A stretch of 64,000 nucleotides of DNA from NCBI RefSeq assembly GCF_046630445.1, contig NC_092341.1, positions 34,699,501 through 34,763,500 on the forward strand, read 5' to 3'. This document shows positions 15,673 to 35,100 of this stretch, one piece after another (within the stretch, counting starts at the first letter, position 1; every line of letters starts with the position of its first letter). The stretch is from Rutidosis leptorrhynchoides (Eukaryota; Streptophyta; Magnoliopsida; Asterales; Asteraceae). A model generated the notes under the pieces. That model ran no database searches, was not told where the DNA came from, and saw only the letters and a program-made list of their open reading frames with translations. The translations under genes were made by a program, and so were the position numbers.

Positions 15673-18055
15673 GTACCTACCCGTTAAAGAAATTTCGTCC
15701 CAAAATTTGATTGGAATGGTCATGGATGACAATAAGTATGTTTTCATAACGCATATGAGCTGATAAATAAGGTTTTATTATGGTTGGGTAATATGGATAA
15801 GATAATTTGATTACTCGAAGAGTACGAGTGAAGCTATCACAAAAGAATGAAATGAAGAAATAAAAATTCGTCTTAACTTTTGACGTAGTCATGGTTGAAT
15901 TTAGAAAAAAAGGTGCGTCTTAACTTTTGACGTATAGGGTTGAATTCTGGAATCCAAGGAATTAAAGAAAATCTTCGAAATCTAAAAGATTTGATTCTTC
16001 GGCGAATAAGGAAATTAAGATCTCTATAGTTAAATATGGTGATCTGCCTCGATTCCTCTGTTTGATATTTTCCATTATGAATTAAACTCTTTTGTTCCAT
16101 TATTCTCACCATTCCTATACTTTCTTTCTTAGTTCTTACATCCAAAAGATTGTGAAAATGCTTAATCCAGTTCTAATCCTTGATATTTTCCGAATTATCA
16201 TTTCTGTCATCCTTTTTTTCAATCTTCCACCAGGAAAATCTATTTACTTCCACTATTACATTGGGGTGATACTATTCTTAATTCTACCGTGTCTTTATAT
16301 TGCTATTCTTATTAATATCCACGGTTTGTAACCCCCGTGTTGTTATTGGGCTTTATATTTTCTCTTATATTTTGGAGCTCTTTGCCTTTTTATTATCTTC
16401 TCGACCTCTAGTAAAGCGAGTAACGGTCCAGAATTCGTAAGTTTGGAATTTCGAATGAACTTAATGTTCTAAACAAGAAAGAACGAAATCGCACGATTTG
16501 ATTTGTCAAATTACCTGAATCACTGAGAATAGAACTATCAAGAATATACCTTCTTGATATGTTCAAAAGTTAAGCAGAATGAAAGAGTTATGTAACATGA
16601 CACATAATGACGTTATGATCTGTGAATCATCACGTCCCATTAGAAACTCAGCATGACTTACTGTAATATAATCACGTTGATCAAGTGTCATTATATTATA
16701 CTAACTCATGCTTCAGTTCCCCAACATTTCAAAAACATTCATAATTTAAACTTGAAAGTTTACAGAATATAGAAACTAAACAGTTTCCTTTATGATGTAA
16801 TACAGATAGCGTGAAGAGATAGATGATTTCAGATAAGAATATCTTCAGATATATCGAAGATATTTATAATGAAAGATACGATGATATCTTAGAAATTTAG
16901 AATCAAATTGTGATGAAGAAATTCATTCATGATGATTTAGAGCGAGTAAGGAGCAAGATATTCACTAAATATTTCATCAGAAATAGAATCATTAGGATTC
17001 TTTATGTACAAATTTTGTCCTTGTGATTTGTCCACAGTCTCCTTCATAATTTCGCATAAATCGGTTTTTGGTACAAAAATTTTCTATTGAGTGTTTCCAA
17101 CTCTCCATTCTTTATCATCAAACTTTCGACTGTTATGGTCGTTTATATATTTTATTGCTTCATCAGCCCTTTCTAACATTCAGAGACCTGATTCGTGAAC
17201 TGGATGTTGTTCAGAATTTCAGATTGAAAGATCATAATCCTAAGAGATAAATGTTATATGTATACATATAACTGTTGATGTAGAAACGTTGCGAAATTCA
17301 AAATGCTGATTGCTGATTTACGGTAATTGATATGACAATTCTTGTTACAAGATACGAATGAGTATATGATAGGGTTTTAATGAACAAATATAATGATGCT
17401 TCGGAGAGACTTAAGCCAATGAGTATTGAAGTTGCTAAAATTTTTTCTGCTAATATGGTAGGATATAAACGGTTCCCCATAACAATAATAGAGCACGCAT
17501 ATATATCAAGGTCATAATAAGGTTGTTTCGAACGAAAAGTCGAAGTTGTCTTGCTGGTGCTGTGACAAAATTTGCTACTTTGAAAGGGATTATCAAGTTG
17601 TTTTGGGTAATAATAACACTAAGGAATTAACACAACTATGTGTTAAACATTTACTCAGGTTTTGAGTGTTTTCAGGTGCATAACTATATGCATAAATTTT
17701 TTCTTCCGTAGATGAAATGCGGTTGGTTCATCCTCCCGATTGAAGTGTTTTCAAGAATCATGAAAGATTTGAACGCAGATTGTAATCGTCAAGATACAAA
17801 TGAGGTTTAAGATGAAATCAAGTGGCAAACTTAAAGAATTGTTTAGTTTCATATGTTATAATCAATATTTTAATTCATTTTAATTGTCCAATGTTGGTAG
17901 TCCTCAGTTGATAGTCCACAGTTAACAGTTCAATAATTCATATATAGTTTAATATATTATATTCGAATTAATTAATACGTGTCGTGACCCATGTACATGT
18001 CTCAGACTCGATTATAACTCAAAGTATATATATTATTGTAGAATCAACCTCAACA
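15673..18055 (-). other. Internal region of the deleted LARD-like element, non-coding
   Basis: About 2.4 kb without a convincing gene. It aligns by eye, in reverse, with about 25560-26967 of the complete copy; for instance both carry a tract with GATCGAGTCTGAGACATGTA and the same block next to the 3' LTR. The open frames inside have no recognisable domains and are not kept in the sister copy. Confidence 0.65.
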
Positions 18056-19973
<1,918 letters not shown>

Positions 19974-20102
19974 TTTACAACCCACATGATTTCACATGTT
20001 TAAACCAAAGACATCAAAGCCTGCGATTCAATTGCACACCACCCGGGTTCAATTTCCGGCTATGCCAAATTGTTCAAAAAGGGAGTGTGACTAGAGGGTG
20101 CG
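19974..20102 (+). repeat. tRNA-derived SINE-like remnant, left half
   Basis: This short stretch between two LARD-like elements contains GGGTTCAATTTCC, which fits a Pol III B box. The text resumes beyond the plus-strand LARD-like element at 31056. The last bases GTGCG (20098-20102) and the GTGCA at 31051-31055 are the nearly matching target copies. I see no clear A box, so the 5' end is truncated or the SINE call is wrong. Confidence 0.4.
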
Positions 20103-20277
20103 TGTCACGACCCAAAAAATTTCGACTAATTTTAAACCAAACTCTCGATACGATTTAATATTTTTGACATGATAAGTAATGTCGGTTATCCCGAGTCTCA
20201 AAAATTTTAAACTGTTTGTATAAATGCATTTAACCTCGACCACTTTCGACGATTCGCGAACAATTAATTGTAAATAG

Positions 20278-20349
<72 letters not shown>

Positions 20350-20879
20350 ATTAGAAATATAATTAGAAATATTATATGTTATTGCTATTAAAATTTAATT
20401 ATGTAAAATAAAATAAAAATAAGATATTATAATAATTATTATTTAAAACATATCTATATATAAATAAAGTATATATTAAAAATAAATATTAAATGATTGT
20501 AATACTCGTGTGATGTTTCGATCGATATTAAACAAGTTAAAAACAAACTTATGTTATTTTAAAATAAACAGTGATCCGAAAATGAGTTATATAATTTATA
20601 GGCTTATTAAATATGTATTTAGGAGCTATTTGTTAAATTTTATTTTTTTAAATATTTTACCTGAGATCGAGCGCGGATAGTGATTTTAATTTTTATTTAA
20701 TTTATGATCGATTTTCATACAGTAATGACTGAAATAAATAAATATAATTACAGTAAAAATTTGGGATTTTTCTATGAACTTTTATCCGCCACTGAGTAAC
20801 AACGGAGTTCGAAATAATAGTCCGTGAAAACTGTCGGCAGAGTAATTACAATGAGTAAGGCTGCTATACTGTACTAGTT

Positions 20880-21053
20880 CCGTTTCTTTTCAATTCATCA
20901 AGACTTTAGATTAGATTTAATATTATATTATTATTAATTATTAAATTATATTATAATATATATATATATATATATATTATAATATAATTTAATAATTAAT
21001 AATAATATAATATTAAATCTAATCTAAAGTCTTGATGAATTGAAAAGAAATGG
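20880..21053. repeat. 174-bp near-perfect palindrome in the 5' LTR
   Basis: The left arm (20880-20966) and right arm (20967-21053) are reverse complements with a single mismatched pair (20882 against 21051) and no spacer. The arms begin CCGTTTCTTTTCAATTCATC and end in an alternating TA centre. The 3' LTR has only the left arm (from about 27741), followed by a TA run and then the shared text TGCTTGATGAACC. Confidence 0.92.
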
Positions 21054-21620
21054 AATATATGCTTGATGAACCAGGAACCCAACATCACTAATCAACAATC
21101 CTTCTTCTTCACCATCTTCAACCACCACCATCCACCGATACCACCATGTGCCACCACCATTATCTCCAATCACCACCCTTTCGTTGTTTTTTCGTTTGTT
21201 GAGCACACCATTCATCACCATCCTTAAACCATCCGCCACCCATCACAATCATTTCACTAACATAGCTCTACCACCATCAAAGACTACTTCACTTCCATCA
21301 CTACCACCCTAAACCACTTGTGAACCACCTCCACTCTCTAAGTTTCTATTTCTGTTTCTTCCGTGAACCATATACAAATCCATCGAAAACCCACCAACAA
21401 TACCACCTTGTTTCTCTGTTCCTATTCAAGTCTCAAACCGTCACTAACGAAAGTTGAGACGCGAATTAATACAAGAAAGAAATAGACAACGTAATGGTTT
21501 AGGTGTGTTTGTCTTGCACGAGAGGTTGCAGGTTATTTTTTTTTAAAAAAGAAGAAGAAGGATGCAGAAGTAAAGGTTAAAAACAATTTAAGTTGGGTGT
21601 TATTTCAGAATTGAAACACA

Positions 21621-21675
21621 TGGTGTAATGGTTAAGGATGTTATTGGGTTAGCGGGAGGTCGCGGGTTCAAACCC
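21621..21675 (+). repeat. tRNA-like module with A and B boxes inside the 5' LTR
   Basis: TGGTGTAATGGTTAAGG (21621-21637) fits a Pol III A box and GGGTTCAAACCC (21664-21675) a B box, about 27 bp apart as in tRNA genes and SINE heads. A T run follows, then a short inverted repeat (GGCTACTT / GAGGTAGT) and an ATT run, as in a SINE with a simple-repeat tail. It does not fold into a full tRNA by eye. Confidence 0.6.
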
Positions 21676-21735
21676 GGACTTGGGCATTTTTTTTAAGGGC
21701 TACTTCTTTGAGGTAGTTTACTTATTACTTATTAC

Positions 21736-21835
<100 letters not shown>

Positions 21836-22102
21836 GTTATTACAAATATTAAAAATATAATTATTATCATTTTCATTTTTGTTATTAGTATTATCATTAT
21901 TAATAAAGTTATTTTTATTATTATTTATAGTAAATCAATATTATCAAAACTATCATTCTAACAAATAAATATTTTGTACATTAAATATACATATTACATA
22001 TACTAGAATTATATTAATATTTCATATAACTATATATAAAAAATAATAACATTATTTATATAAATACTTACATATAGCAAACTAATGATATTTATTTATA
22101 TA

Positions 22103-22179
<77 letters not shown>

Positions 22180-23421
22180 CATTTTAAATATATATGCAAA
22201 ATAAATATATATAACATATAATTTAAGATATAATATAAGTATACGTTTTAAATGGAATTTAGTATAAATTCTATATAACTACAAATATATAAATAATATA
22301 TATTAATAAATGAAATTATGTAATTTCCATTATATGTGTTAATAAATATACAATTGATATAGGTTCGTGAATCCGAGGCCAACCCTGCATTGTTCAGTTT
22401 CGTCGTATACATATTTTTACTACAAATATCGTATCGTGAGTTTCATTTGATCCCTTTTTACTTACTTTTGAAATATATATTTTTGGGACTGGGAATACAT
22501 GAAATGCTTTTATAAATGTTTGACGCGATATGACACAAGTAAAACATTCCTCGAATAAAATTATGAGATCGAATATCACCCCCATTTATTATAGCTTGGT
22601 TACCTAAGAATTAGGGAACGACACCCTAATTGACGCGAATCCTAAAGGTAGATCTACGGGCACTGACTAGCCCCAGTCAGAGAATTTGAACTGCTTTAGT
22701 ACTTCGAGGTTTATATTATTAAACAGGCGAGAGGTTCTGTATTTATCATACTGATTGCTATATGCCTTTATGTTTTGGAGATATTCTATATGCGCTTTAA
22801 AGTTAAGGTCGGTTACCAAGCAAGGTTATATATAGAGAGAATGATTTTTATACACAGGTTATGTGTATGTTATTTTGTACGGGAGATATGTGTACGGTTA
22901 TTAAGAATTTTGAAGAATGGTTTCGTACACGAGATATGTGTACTGTATTTAAAAGAAATCGCATGTACATTACATGTGGGTATAGGATACAGACCCATTT
23001 GTACCATGCATATTTAAATCTTGTGGTCTATCAAAATTACTGAATTTTATCGTTTACAATAAACCTATGAACTCAGCAACCTTTTGGTTGACACTTTTAA
23101 AACATGTTTATTCTCAGGTCTGAAAGAAATCTTCCGCTGTGCATTTGCTCATTTTAGAGATATTACTTGGAGTCATTCATGGCATATTTCAAAAGACGTT
23201 GCATTCGAGTCGTTGAGTTCAACAAGATTATTATTAAGTCATTTATAGTTTGGATATATTACGAAATGGTATGCATGCCTGTCAACTTTCGTTGTAATGA
23301 AAGTTTGTCTTTTAAAAACGAATGCAATGTTTGTAAAACGTATCATATAGAGGTCAGTACCTCGTAATGGGACCAAATGTTGAAGACTTCATCCAGATGG
23401 ATTAGGACGGGTCACTACAGG

Positions 23422-23433
23422 TGGTATCAGAGC
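23422..23433 (+). other. Primer-binding site, initiator tRNA-Met type
   Basis: TGGTATCAGAGC lies two bases after the LTR end. This is the standard 12-base core complementary to plant initiator tRNA-Met, used by many copia and gypsy elements. It sets the plus orientation of the element and marks 23419 as the LTR edge. Confidence 0.9.
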
Positions 23434-23580
23434 GGTGGTCTTAGCGAACCAGGTCTTGCATTAGTGCGTCTAACTGGTAGTTGTTAGGATGCATTAGTGA
23501 GTCTGGACTTCGACCTAGTAGTTGTTAGGATACGTTAATGAGTCTGGACTTGAACCTTGTCTGCAGTCAAATGTTTTGCT
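23434..23580 (+). repeat. Leader with imperfect tandem repeats
   Basis: A unit containing TAGTTGTTAGGAT and AGTGAGTCTGGACTT recurs two to three times (about 23478, 23518 and 23550) just after the primer site. It is non-coding and lies where packaging signals would be expected in a retrotransposon leader; that role is only inferred. Confidence 0.55.
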
Positions 23581-23834
23581 TACCATTCCTTGTCAAAAAA
23601 TATCTACCTATCATTTTTAGTCTAGACACGTCTTACTGCATTTATTGCATAGACAGATTCATATCTTAGCATATCTGTTACTATAAACATTGCCTGACAG
23701 TTTCCGAAGGTTCCTCCGTAATCTACGGGATCTTCTGTACTATATATAGGTATTAGGTATTCTATGTAATTAGAATATCATCCGATATCCGAAAATCATT
23801 TCATATCGAAAAATCCTTTATCTGTCTGTACAAG

Positions 23835-24353
23835 ATGGAACTCACAACTAGTTCAAAATCTTCGAATTCCGACAGCTATTCCAATATAGATTTCCACTCG
23901 AGCTCCGAAAGTAGTGTGACTGGAATAGATCAACCAATCAGCCATCATCAATTCTGGATGAATTGAGGATGGGTTCGTAGTCGACTTAATCAATGGAGAC
24001 GAGAAGAAGGTAATCCTTTCCACCCACCATATTGCCCTCTTGGCGAAGAACCTGAAGCACTTACCGGCTAACCAGTCCAGAACACCATTTTCACCTTCAT
24101 TTCCCGAATATCTCGCCATGATTATATACTATCTCAAATTCAAAACCTTATTCATCCGCTCATTCCAACTGCCAATCATCCTAGAGTAATCGAAGAAGTC
24201 AACGAGTTTCGTGCTAGAGTAGTGATTTTGGAGAATATGGTGCAAAACTTACCAGCTTCAGCAACATCACCAGCACCAACAGTACCACCAACAACAGCCC
24301 CAGTACCATCAATATCACACGCCTCAACATCACAATATATACCTCGAGCCTAA
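23835..24353 (+). pseudogene. Decayed gag-like frame of the LARD-like element
   Basis: One frame runs 172 codons from an ATG at 23835 to TAA at 24351-24353, interrupted only by a TGA after about 43 codons and a TAA after about 79. It starts MELTTSSKSSNSDSYSN, with a Ser-rich acidic head and a middle with PLGEEPEAL. It then has a helix-like stretch (HPRVIEEVNEFRARVVILEN) and a Pro/Thr/Ala-rich tail. Its place, 400 bp after the primer site, is where gag begins. I see no zinc knuckle and no sequence match I can name, so gag is inferred from position and composition. The two stops make it unable to produce a full protein. Confidence 0.5.
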
Positions 24354-24494
24354 TCTTCATTCTACCTGCCGTTCTATCTACTACATCTTGTTCTACATCG
24401 GATATCTTCGTTCTACATATCGTTCTACATCATTTATCTTCGTTCTTCATGACGATTATGTAATCTCTAATGTTTTAGAGATTATGTATTCTAG

Positions 24495-24713
24495 TTCTAA
24501 CGGTAAATCATCCCAAGGTAGCCTAAGTGGTTGGGGCCCTGAGATCCTTGCAAGAGGTCTCAGGTTCAATTCTTGGGGTGGCCAGGGAAGGGTTGGAAAC
24601 AGCCAAGGAGTATTCCTGATGGGCTGCGTACACTAGAGTATGGGGTCGGATTACTAGCCCTTCCCGGGTAACCCGAACAGGGAAAACCTTACAACTTTTC
24701 TAACGGTAAATCA
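24495..24713 (+). mobile_element. tRNA-derived SINE with 16-bp target duplication
   Basis: The 187-bp body (24511-24697) is flanked by the perfect direct repeat TTCTAACGGTAAATCA (24495-24510 and 24698-24713). Near its start is an A box, TAGCCTAAGTGG, and about 40 bp later a B box, GGTTCAATTC. The body ends in a CTTTT tail. These are the features of a plant SINE moved by LINE machinery. It inserted into the LARD-like interior after that element arrived, or the element carried it in; only comparison with other copies would tell. Confidence 0.9.
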
Positions 24714-25138
24714 AATGAGTTTAATATTATATCTACTCATTAAATCCACGATTATATCTGAAGAAAAAAATATATGTATATATATATATTTTCATAAGGA
24801 TTGTAATTAGAAATTCTTTGAACAAACTGTTAATGGTGAAAATATTTTAACGGGTAGGTAATACTCGAGGAATATTTAGACTTCATATTAACATGTCATA
24901 CTGTACATTCTTCAATTCTGATTCAACACTCATTAACTATCCTATTTGCATCCACAAATATACGTATTCATTCACCAAAGAACAACTATTTTCATTCAAA
25001 TTCAATTTCATATTCGGATTTTGACCGATCAAAATCCAAGTCAAGATTTGACAAGTGGCATAATGAAGAAATTAATGGACAAAATAAAATTGATTAGTAA
25101 CCAATTAATTAACTACGTAAAAATTATAAATCTATACT

Positions 25139-25480
25139 AACCAAATCCTAGCTAACTGTTTATAGCTAACTGTTCCTAGCTAACTGTTTCTATAACAGTT
25201 ATGACTATTTTTTCTTATTACATTTTATTTATTGTCATTTTAATTATCGCAATTTATTTATCAAAATTTTAATTATCGCAATTTATTTATCGAAATTTTA
25301 ATTATCGCAATTTATTTATCGCAATTTTAATTATCGCAATTTAGTTATCGCAAATTTAATTATCGCAATTTTAATACTTGCAATTTTATTTATCTTCATT
25401 TAAATACTGTTATTTATTTTACGCACTTTATTTATCGTCATTTAATTACTGTTATTTATTTTACGCACTTTAAATATCGT
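25139..25480 (+). repeat. Short tandem repeats in the LARD-like interior
   Basis: Three copies of CTAGCTAACTGTT-type text (about 25147-25190) are followed by about eight imperfect copies of a 24-29-bp unit with AATTATCGCAATTTATTTATC (25225-25400). Further degenerate copies with TTTACGCACTTTA run to about 25480. Non-coding. Confidence 0.75.
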
Positions 25481-26967
25481 CGGATAAATCGGGACACGTA
25501 TACAATGTTTTGACATATCATATTGACATCATCTATATATATTATTTTGAGTAACCCATAAGACACTATATGCGGTAATGCTCGAGTTAGCATATAATGG
25601 GTCGAGGTTAATTCTAAAGTAATATATATACCATGGGTTGTGATCGAGTCTGAGACATGTATACAATGGGTTACGATACGTCTTGATTAATTAAATTATA
25701 TATTGAACTATTAGACTATTGGACTATTGAACTACTAACATTGGACTACTAACCTTGGACAATTAAAAAGTATTAAAAGAGTAGGAAATATTAATTACAA
25801 CATTTTGACTTAAAATATCTTTAATAAGTTACATCTACTACAGTTAAATAATTCCTTCAAGTTTAGCACTTGATTTCATCTTAAACATCATTTGTATCTT
25901 GACAATTACAATCTTCATTCAAATCCTTCAAACTCTTGAAAACACCTTGGATTGATAACCAATGATTCAGATAAGTTAATATAGAGAATGCTGATGGAGC
26001 AGCAAAAGCTATAGATGGTTTTAATAGCCAGAAGCTTATTAATAAAGAATGGTGTGTTGAAAAAGCTCAGATTTGGAACTGAAAAAGGATTGAGCAAACT
26101 ATGAAGGAGACCGTGAACAAATCACAAGGACTAAATCTGTAATTAAAGAATCCGGATGATTCTGTTCCTGATGAAATCTTTAGCGAATACCTCACTCCTT
26201 ACTTATTCTAAATCCTTGCTGAAAAGTTCTGCAACATCCTTTGATTCTAGATATTTTAAATTCTAAGATATCATCGTATCATTCGTTATAAATATCTTCG
26301 AAATTTCTGAAGATACCTTCATAAATATCTTTGTCCGAAATTATCTATCTCCTCGTGCTATCTATGTTACGTCATAAAAGAAACTGTTTTAGTTTCCATC
26401 CTTCTATAAAATTTGAGTTTAAATTATGAATTATATCTGGAGAGGTGTTGGGAATGAAGCATGAGTTAGTATAATATAATGACGCCCGACCAACGTGATT
26501 ATATTACAGTAAGTCATGCTGAGTTTCTAATGGAACGTGATGATGGTTCACAGATCATACCGTCATCATGTGCCATGTTACATAACTCTTTCATTCTATT
26601 TAACCTCTAAACATATCAAGAAAATATTTTCTTGATATTTCTATCTTTCCACGATTCTGGTAATTTACCAAATCAGATCGTGTTATTACATTTCATTTCT
26701 GCTTAGAACATTTTCTTTAAAATCCCTTGAATCCCGGAAGAATAATCGTGACTGCGTCAAAAGTTATGACGAAACTTATTTTTCTCATTCCACTATTTTG
26801 TGATAGCTTCACTCGTACGCTTCGAGTAATTGAATTGTTTTATCCATATTACTCAATAGTGATAAAACTCTATTTATCAACTCATATTCATCATGAAAAC
26901 ATTCTTATTGTTAGCCATGACGACCTCAATCAAATTTTGGGACGAAATTTCTTTAACGGGTAGGTAC

Positions 26968-31050
<4,083 letters not shown>

Positions 31051-31055
31051 GTGCA

Positions 31056-31190
31056 CATAAAGCGCAATTCATTCGGTACCAGGTCTCGCGCTCGGGGAGC
31101 TTGATTACCCGAGGTTTTTCTTTGATGGGGGAGCCAATGTACTCGTTCATAGAAGAGTTTTCTTGCTTACCCAAAAATAACAATAACCTA
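31056..31190 (+). repeat. SINE-like remnant, right half
   Basis: This continues the stretch broken at 20102, beginning CATAAAGCGC and containing CGGTACCAGGTCTCGCGCTC, a GAGGTTTTT run and then unique-looking text. The join of the halves across the LARD-like element supports the GTGC target duplication. Identity as a SINE is tentative. Confidence 0.4.
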
Positions 31191-31192
31191 AG

Positions 31193-31599
31193 AGTGCGTT
31201 TGATAAACTAAATGATTAAGCGCATAATAGTTCATAATGTGAATAATTCAAAGATTCAGAATGAAATTGTTTCCGAATGACAATAACAAGCTTGATAACC
31301 AGTTTTAACGATTAATGTGAATGTTGTAAAATTACCTTATTAACCTTTGACATAAATAAAAACTACGTAGTACAATATACTTGTTTAATAATTGTTTTTG
31401 ATATAATTTAAAGAGAATATTACATAAAATTTAAGTGCTTAATGGTTAAGAGCAAATTTCAGCTTTGAATGATTTAGCACTAAATGTTGAACTCATCAAA
31501 ACCATCCGTCATTCCGAGGCCAGAAATTAACTCTCTGAATGGGCTGAATAATTTAGTATTTAACTCGAACCATTTAGTTAAGAGGTAAACAAACGCACT
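31193..31599. mobile_element. Possible hAT-type MITE, about 407 bp
   Basis: The ends are inverted: GTGCGTTTG at 31193 and CAAACGCAC at the right edge, with further loose matching inside (AACTAAAT both ways). It is AT-rich and non-coding. I could not find a convincing 8-bp target duplication, so the class is uncertain. It lies about 600 bp upstream of the lipid-transfer gene start. Confidence 0.4.
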
Positions 31600-32194
31600 T
31601 TAATTTTGACACTGGAAAAACTCCAATGATATAACTTTACATTCGGCATGCATTTACTTGTTAAAATAAGAAAAGTAAAATTCCAGATGTAGGTTCGATG
31701 ACTAAAAAACTTTTTAAATTGAAAAGTCAAACCGTGTGGATATATATAGAAGGTTTATTTATACCTATTTATAGTTTGAAGGTTATTTTTAGATGTAAAG
31801 TCATATGTGTTAGGCTTGAAGAGTTAAAGGGCCTTTTTTATTTTAATTTTTGAAAAAGGAGAATTATATATATTGAGAGGGAGCTTTCATCTTAAATAAT
31901 TGATAATGAAAAAACCTAGAGTACATTTCATCTTGCTTCTTAAATCTTTAATTTTGTAATTAATTAATTTTCATTTTCAAATTTCACATCTATCACTATC
32001 ATTTACTGCAACAAGAAAAGGCCAGCCATCATTTTGGTGGGTCTGGTGTACAAGAAGTTATGGTACACCAGCTAGCAGCTGATCAAGATTCTTAGTTGGT
32101 CTCACCTCTAAACTTCACCCTTCAAATCCACATATAGATACACTTGCAGAGACAGTATCCAGTACAAACATTTAGACATAAAAGAGTGGAACAA
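31600..32194 (+). promoter_or_regulatory. Upstream region of the Sec14-like gene
   Basis: About 600 bp of AT-rich sequence lies before the ATG. A TATATATT stretch near 31867 is a possible TATA box, but AT-rich plant DNA makes this weak. The transcription start cannot be placed from sequence alone. Confidence 0.3.
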
Positions 32195-35100
32195 ATGGAG
32201 AAGAAAATAGTGGTGGATGAGGATCAGCAAAAAGAATGCAAGTTTTCTATAGAAACAGAGAAAAAGGCGAAAAATGTGGATATACAGAATGATATTGGAA
32301 GTAGTCATGAAGAGCATAAAAGAATTCTTCAAATGAGAGATTTACTTGAAACACATGATCACACATCAAAGGTCAGATCTTTTTTAATTTTATTTATTAA
32401 TTTTTTTTTTCATATCTACAGAATGAATATAATAAATATTGTTTTGGTTAGCAAATGCTACTTGACAAAATAAAGACTGGTAGAGAAGCTTTTTACTTTT
32501 TAAGTCATTTGATTCTTAGCATCAATTATTTTATTGTAAAGTTTGTATTTTTCTATAACATGGTGTAGTTTAAGGTCCCTTATTGTTACTTAACATTATT
32601 CATGATCCTATTTTCCAGGGATAAAAAGTTTACCAGTTTGACTATTCTTAAGTGTTAAATGTTGAATGTTCAATTCAATAAACAAGTACTAATATGTAGT
32701 GGCGGAAACACAAATTTTGTTCACCGGTGGCAAAAAAAAATGAAAAGCGTAGCAATTTTTTGGACAAAATATGAATGCTTTTGACTAAAATATGGGGTTT
32801 TTGGGTAAAATATGAAGGTTTTTGGGCATAATACTGTGACTTTTGGGCAAAATATAGAGGCTTTGGGGGTAAAACAGGAAGACTTTTGGACCAAAAAAAT
32901 CTACTGGGAGCAAAATCAAACAATCCAAAATTTTTGCACTAAAAATTTAGAATTCACTAAGGGCGGGTGTCCCCGCTTGTCCATTACTACTCCCACCCCT
33001 AATATGTATATGAACATAATCAAATCCTCTTTCCTTTGGTGGGAATATAATATATGACGTCATTGTATGTAGTTTATTGTTGGTGGAGAGTGTATGGAGT
33101 TTAGGAATTAGAAGTTTAGAACTAGAATGACTAAGTTCAAATGCAGGATGATTAATGGTATGTTAAATATTTGTGGCATTATTCAAGCATTAGACATAAA
33201 TGAAGAGTTTAAACTAGAGGTGAATTTGAAACTTATAAACTATGTAGATCACTTTAGGAAAGTTTCAAACTTTAGTAACTTTACCTTCATATTGAAGCAT
33301 TACCTGTATATGTTGGACCATGTTCATTGTGAAATTAATTTCTTGACTGAGTTGTATTTATCAGGAGTATGATGATCAAACGATTAGAAGGTTTCTTCGT
33401 GCACGTGATCTGGACATTGACAAAGCGTCTATCATGTTCCTTAAGTACATGAACTGGAGGAAAACGTTTACCCCAAACGGATCAATATCTGTAACAGAAA
33501 TCGAAAATGAAATAGCACAAAACAAGATGTTCACGCAAGGATCAGATAAAACTGGACGCCCAATCGCAATGGTGTTTGGAGGTAGACACTTTTGCAACAA
33601 AAAAGGCGGTCTTGAAGAGTTTAAACGTATGCTCTTAAACTTATTACATTACACACAAGTTCCATTAGTCCATGTTCAAGCACTTATATAAGTTTTCTAT
33701 ATTATTTGCTATTGAATCGCAGGCTTTGTTGTCTTTGGGCTAGACAAATTATGTTCAAGGTACATTTCCTCGATAGTTATTACTAGTATTTAAACAATTC
33801 AATTCGAGATTCAAATTAAGATAAATGCCAATAACCGATATGTTAAATATCAATATCAGGATGCATGCAGGGCAGGAGAAGTTTGTGGTTATCGGAGATC
33901 TTCAAGGATGGGGATACTCATGCAGCGACATTCGTGGATATCTTGCAGCTCTCTCGATTTTGCAGGTTTGCAATAATCTTTATGTGTTTCTATTCATATT
34001 TATTGTCAATTTATTTGTCAATTATTTCAAAATGGATATGACAATGACTTATACCTAATAATGATGTCACTTGTAAGGACCATGGGTAGGTTATAGGAAC
34101 TCTTTTTGTGATTATACCTTATATCTAAAAGGCATAGCTTTAATGAATAGCAACCTGAAAAGTTTCACAAACCACTCCCACTCTTTTACTTACTTACATT
34201 TTAGCCCCCCAAAAAAAAACATAGTTAACTTTTTGTTTTTTACAAACTTATCACAAACTTTTTACATTTTACTATGGTTTTTACAAACTTATCACAAACT
34301 TTTAACATTTTATACTTTAACCATTAAACTTCTCATTCATTATAAATCTACATTATACCTTATAGCTAAAAGGCATACCTTAAATGAATAGTAACCTGAA
34401 AAGTTTCACAAACCACCCCCACTCTTTTACTTACTTACATTTTAGCCCCCCCAAAAAAATATAATAGTTAACTTTTTGTTTTTTACAAACTTATCACAAA
34501 TTTTTTACATTTTACTATGGTTTTTACAAACTTATCACAAACTTTTAACATTTTATACTTTAACCATTAAACTTCTCATTCATTATAAATCGACTACATT
34601 ATACCTTATAGCTAAAAGGCATACCTTAAATGAATAGTAACCTGAAAAGTTTCACAAACCACCCCCACTCTTTTACTTACTTACATTTTAGCCCCCTAAA
34701 AAAAATATAATAGTTAACTTTTTGTTTTTTACAAACTTATCACAAACTTTTTACATTTTACTATGATTTTTACAAACTTATCACAAACTTTTAACATTTT
34801 ATACTTTAACCATTAAACTTCTCATTCATTATAAATCGACTACATTATACCTTATAGCTAAAAGGCATACCTTAAATGAATAGTAACCTGAAAAGTTTCA
34901 CAAACCACCCCCACTCTTTTACTTACTTACATTTTAGCCCCCCAAAAAAAATATAATAGTTAACTTTTTGTTTTTTACAAACTTATCACAAATTTTTTAC
35001 ATTTTACTATGGTTTTTACAAACTTATCACAAACTTTTAACATTTTATACTTTAACCATTAAACTTCTCATTCATTATAAATCAACTACATACTTTATAT

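Noticed and set aside
16092..16331. Small membrane protein suggested by a hydrophobic open frame
   Set aside because: AT-rich DNA easily gives hydrophobic frames. It lies in the LARD-like interior and I saw no equivalent frame in the sister copy.
21610..21690. Functional tRNA gene
   Set aside because: A and B boxes are present, but I could not form a complete cloverleaf with acceptor stem. The T run and simple-repeat tail fit a SINE-type module better.
32697..32923. Extra coding exon in intron 1 of the Sec14-like gene
   Set aside because: The open frames there come from a degenerate short repeat (TTTTGGGCAAAATATGA-like) and do not match the protein family.
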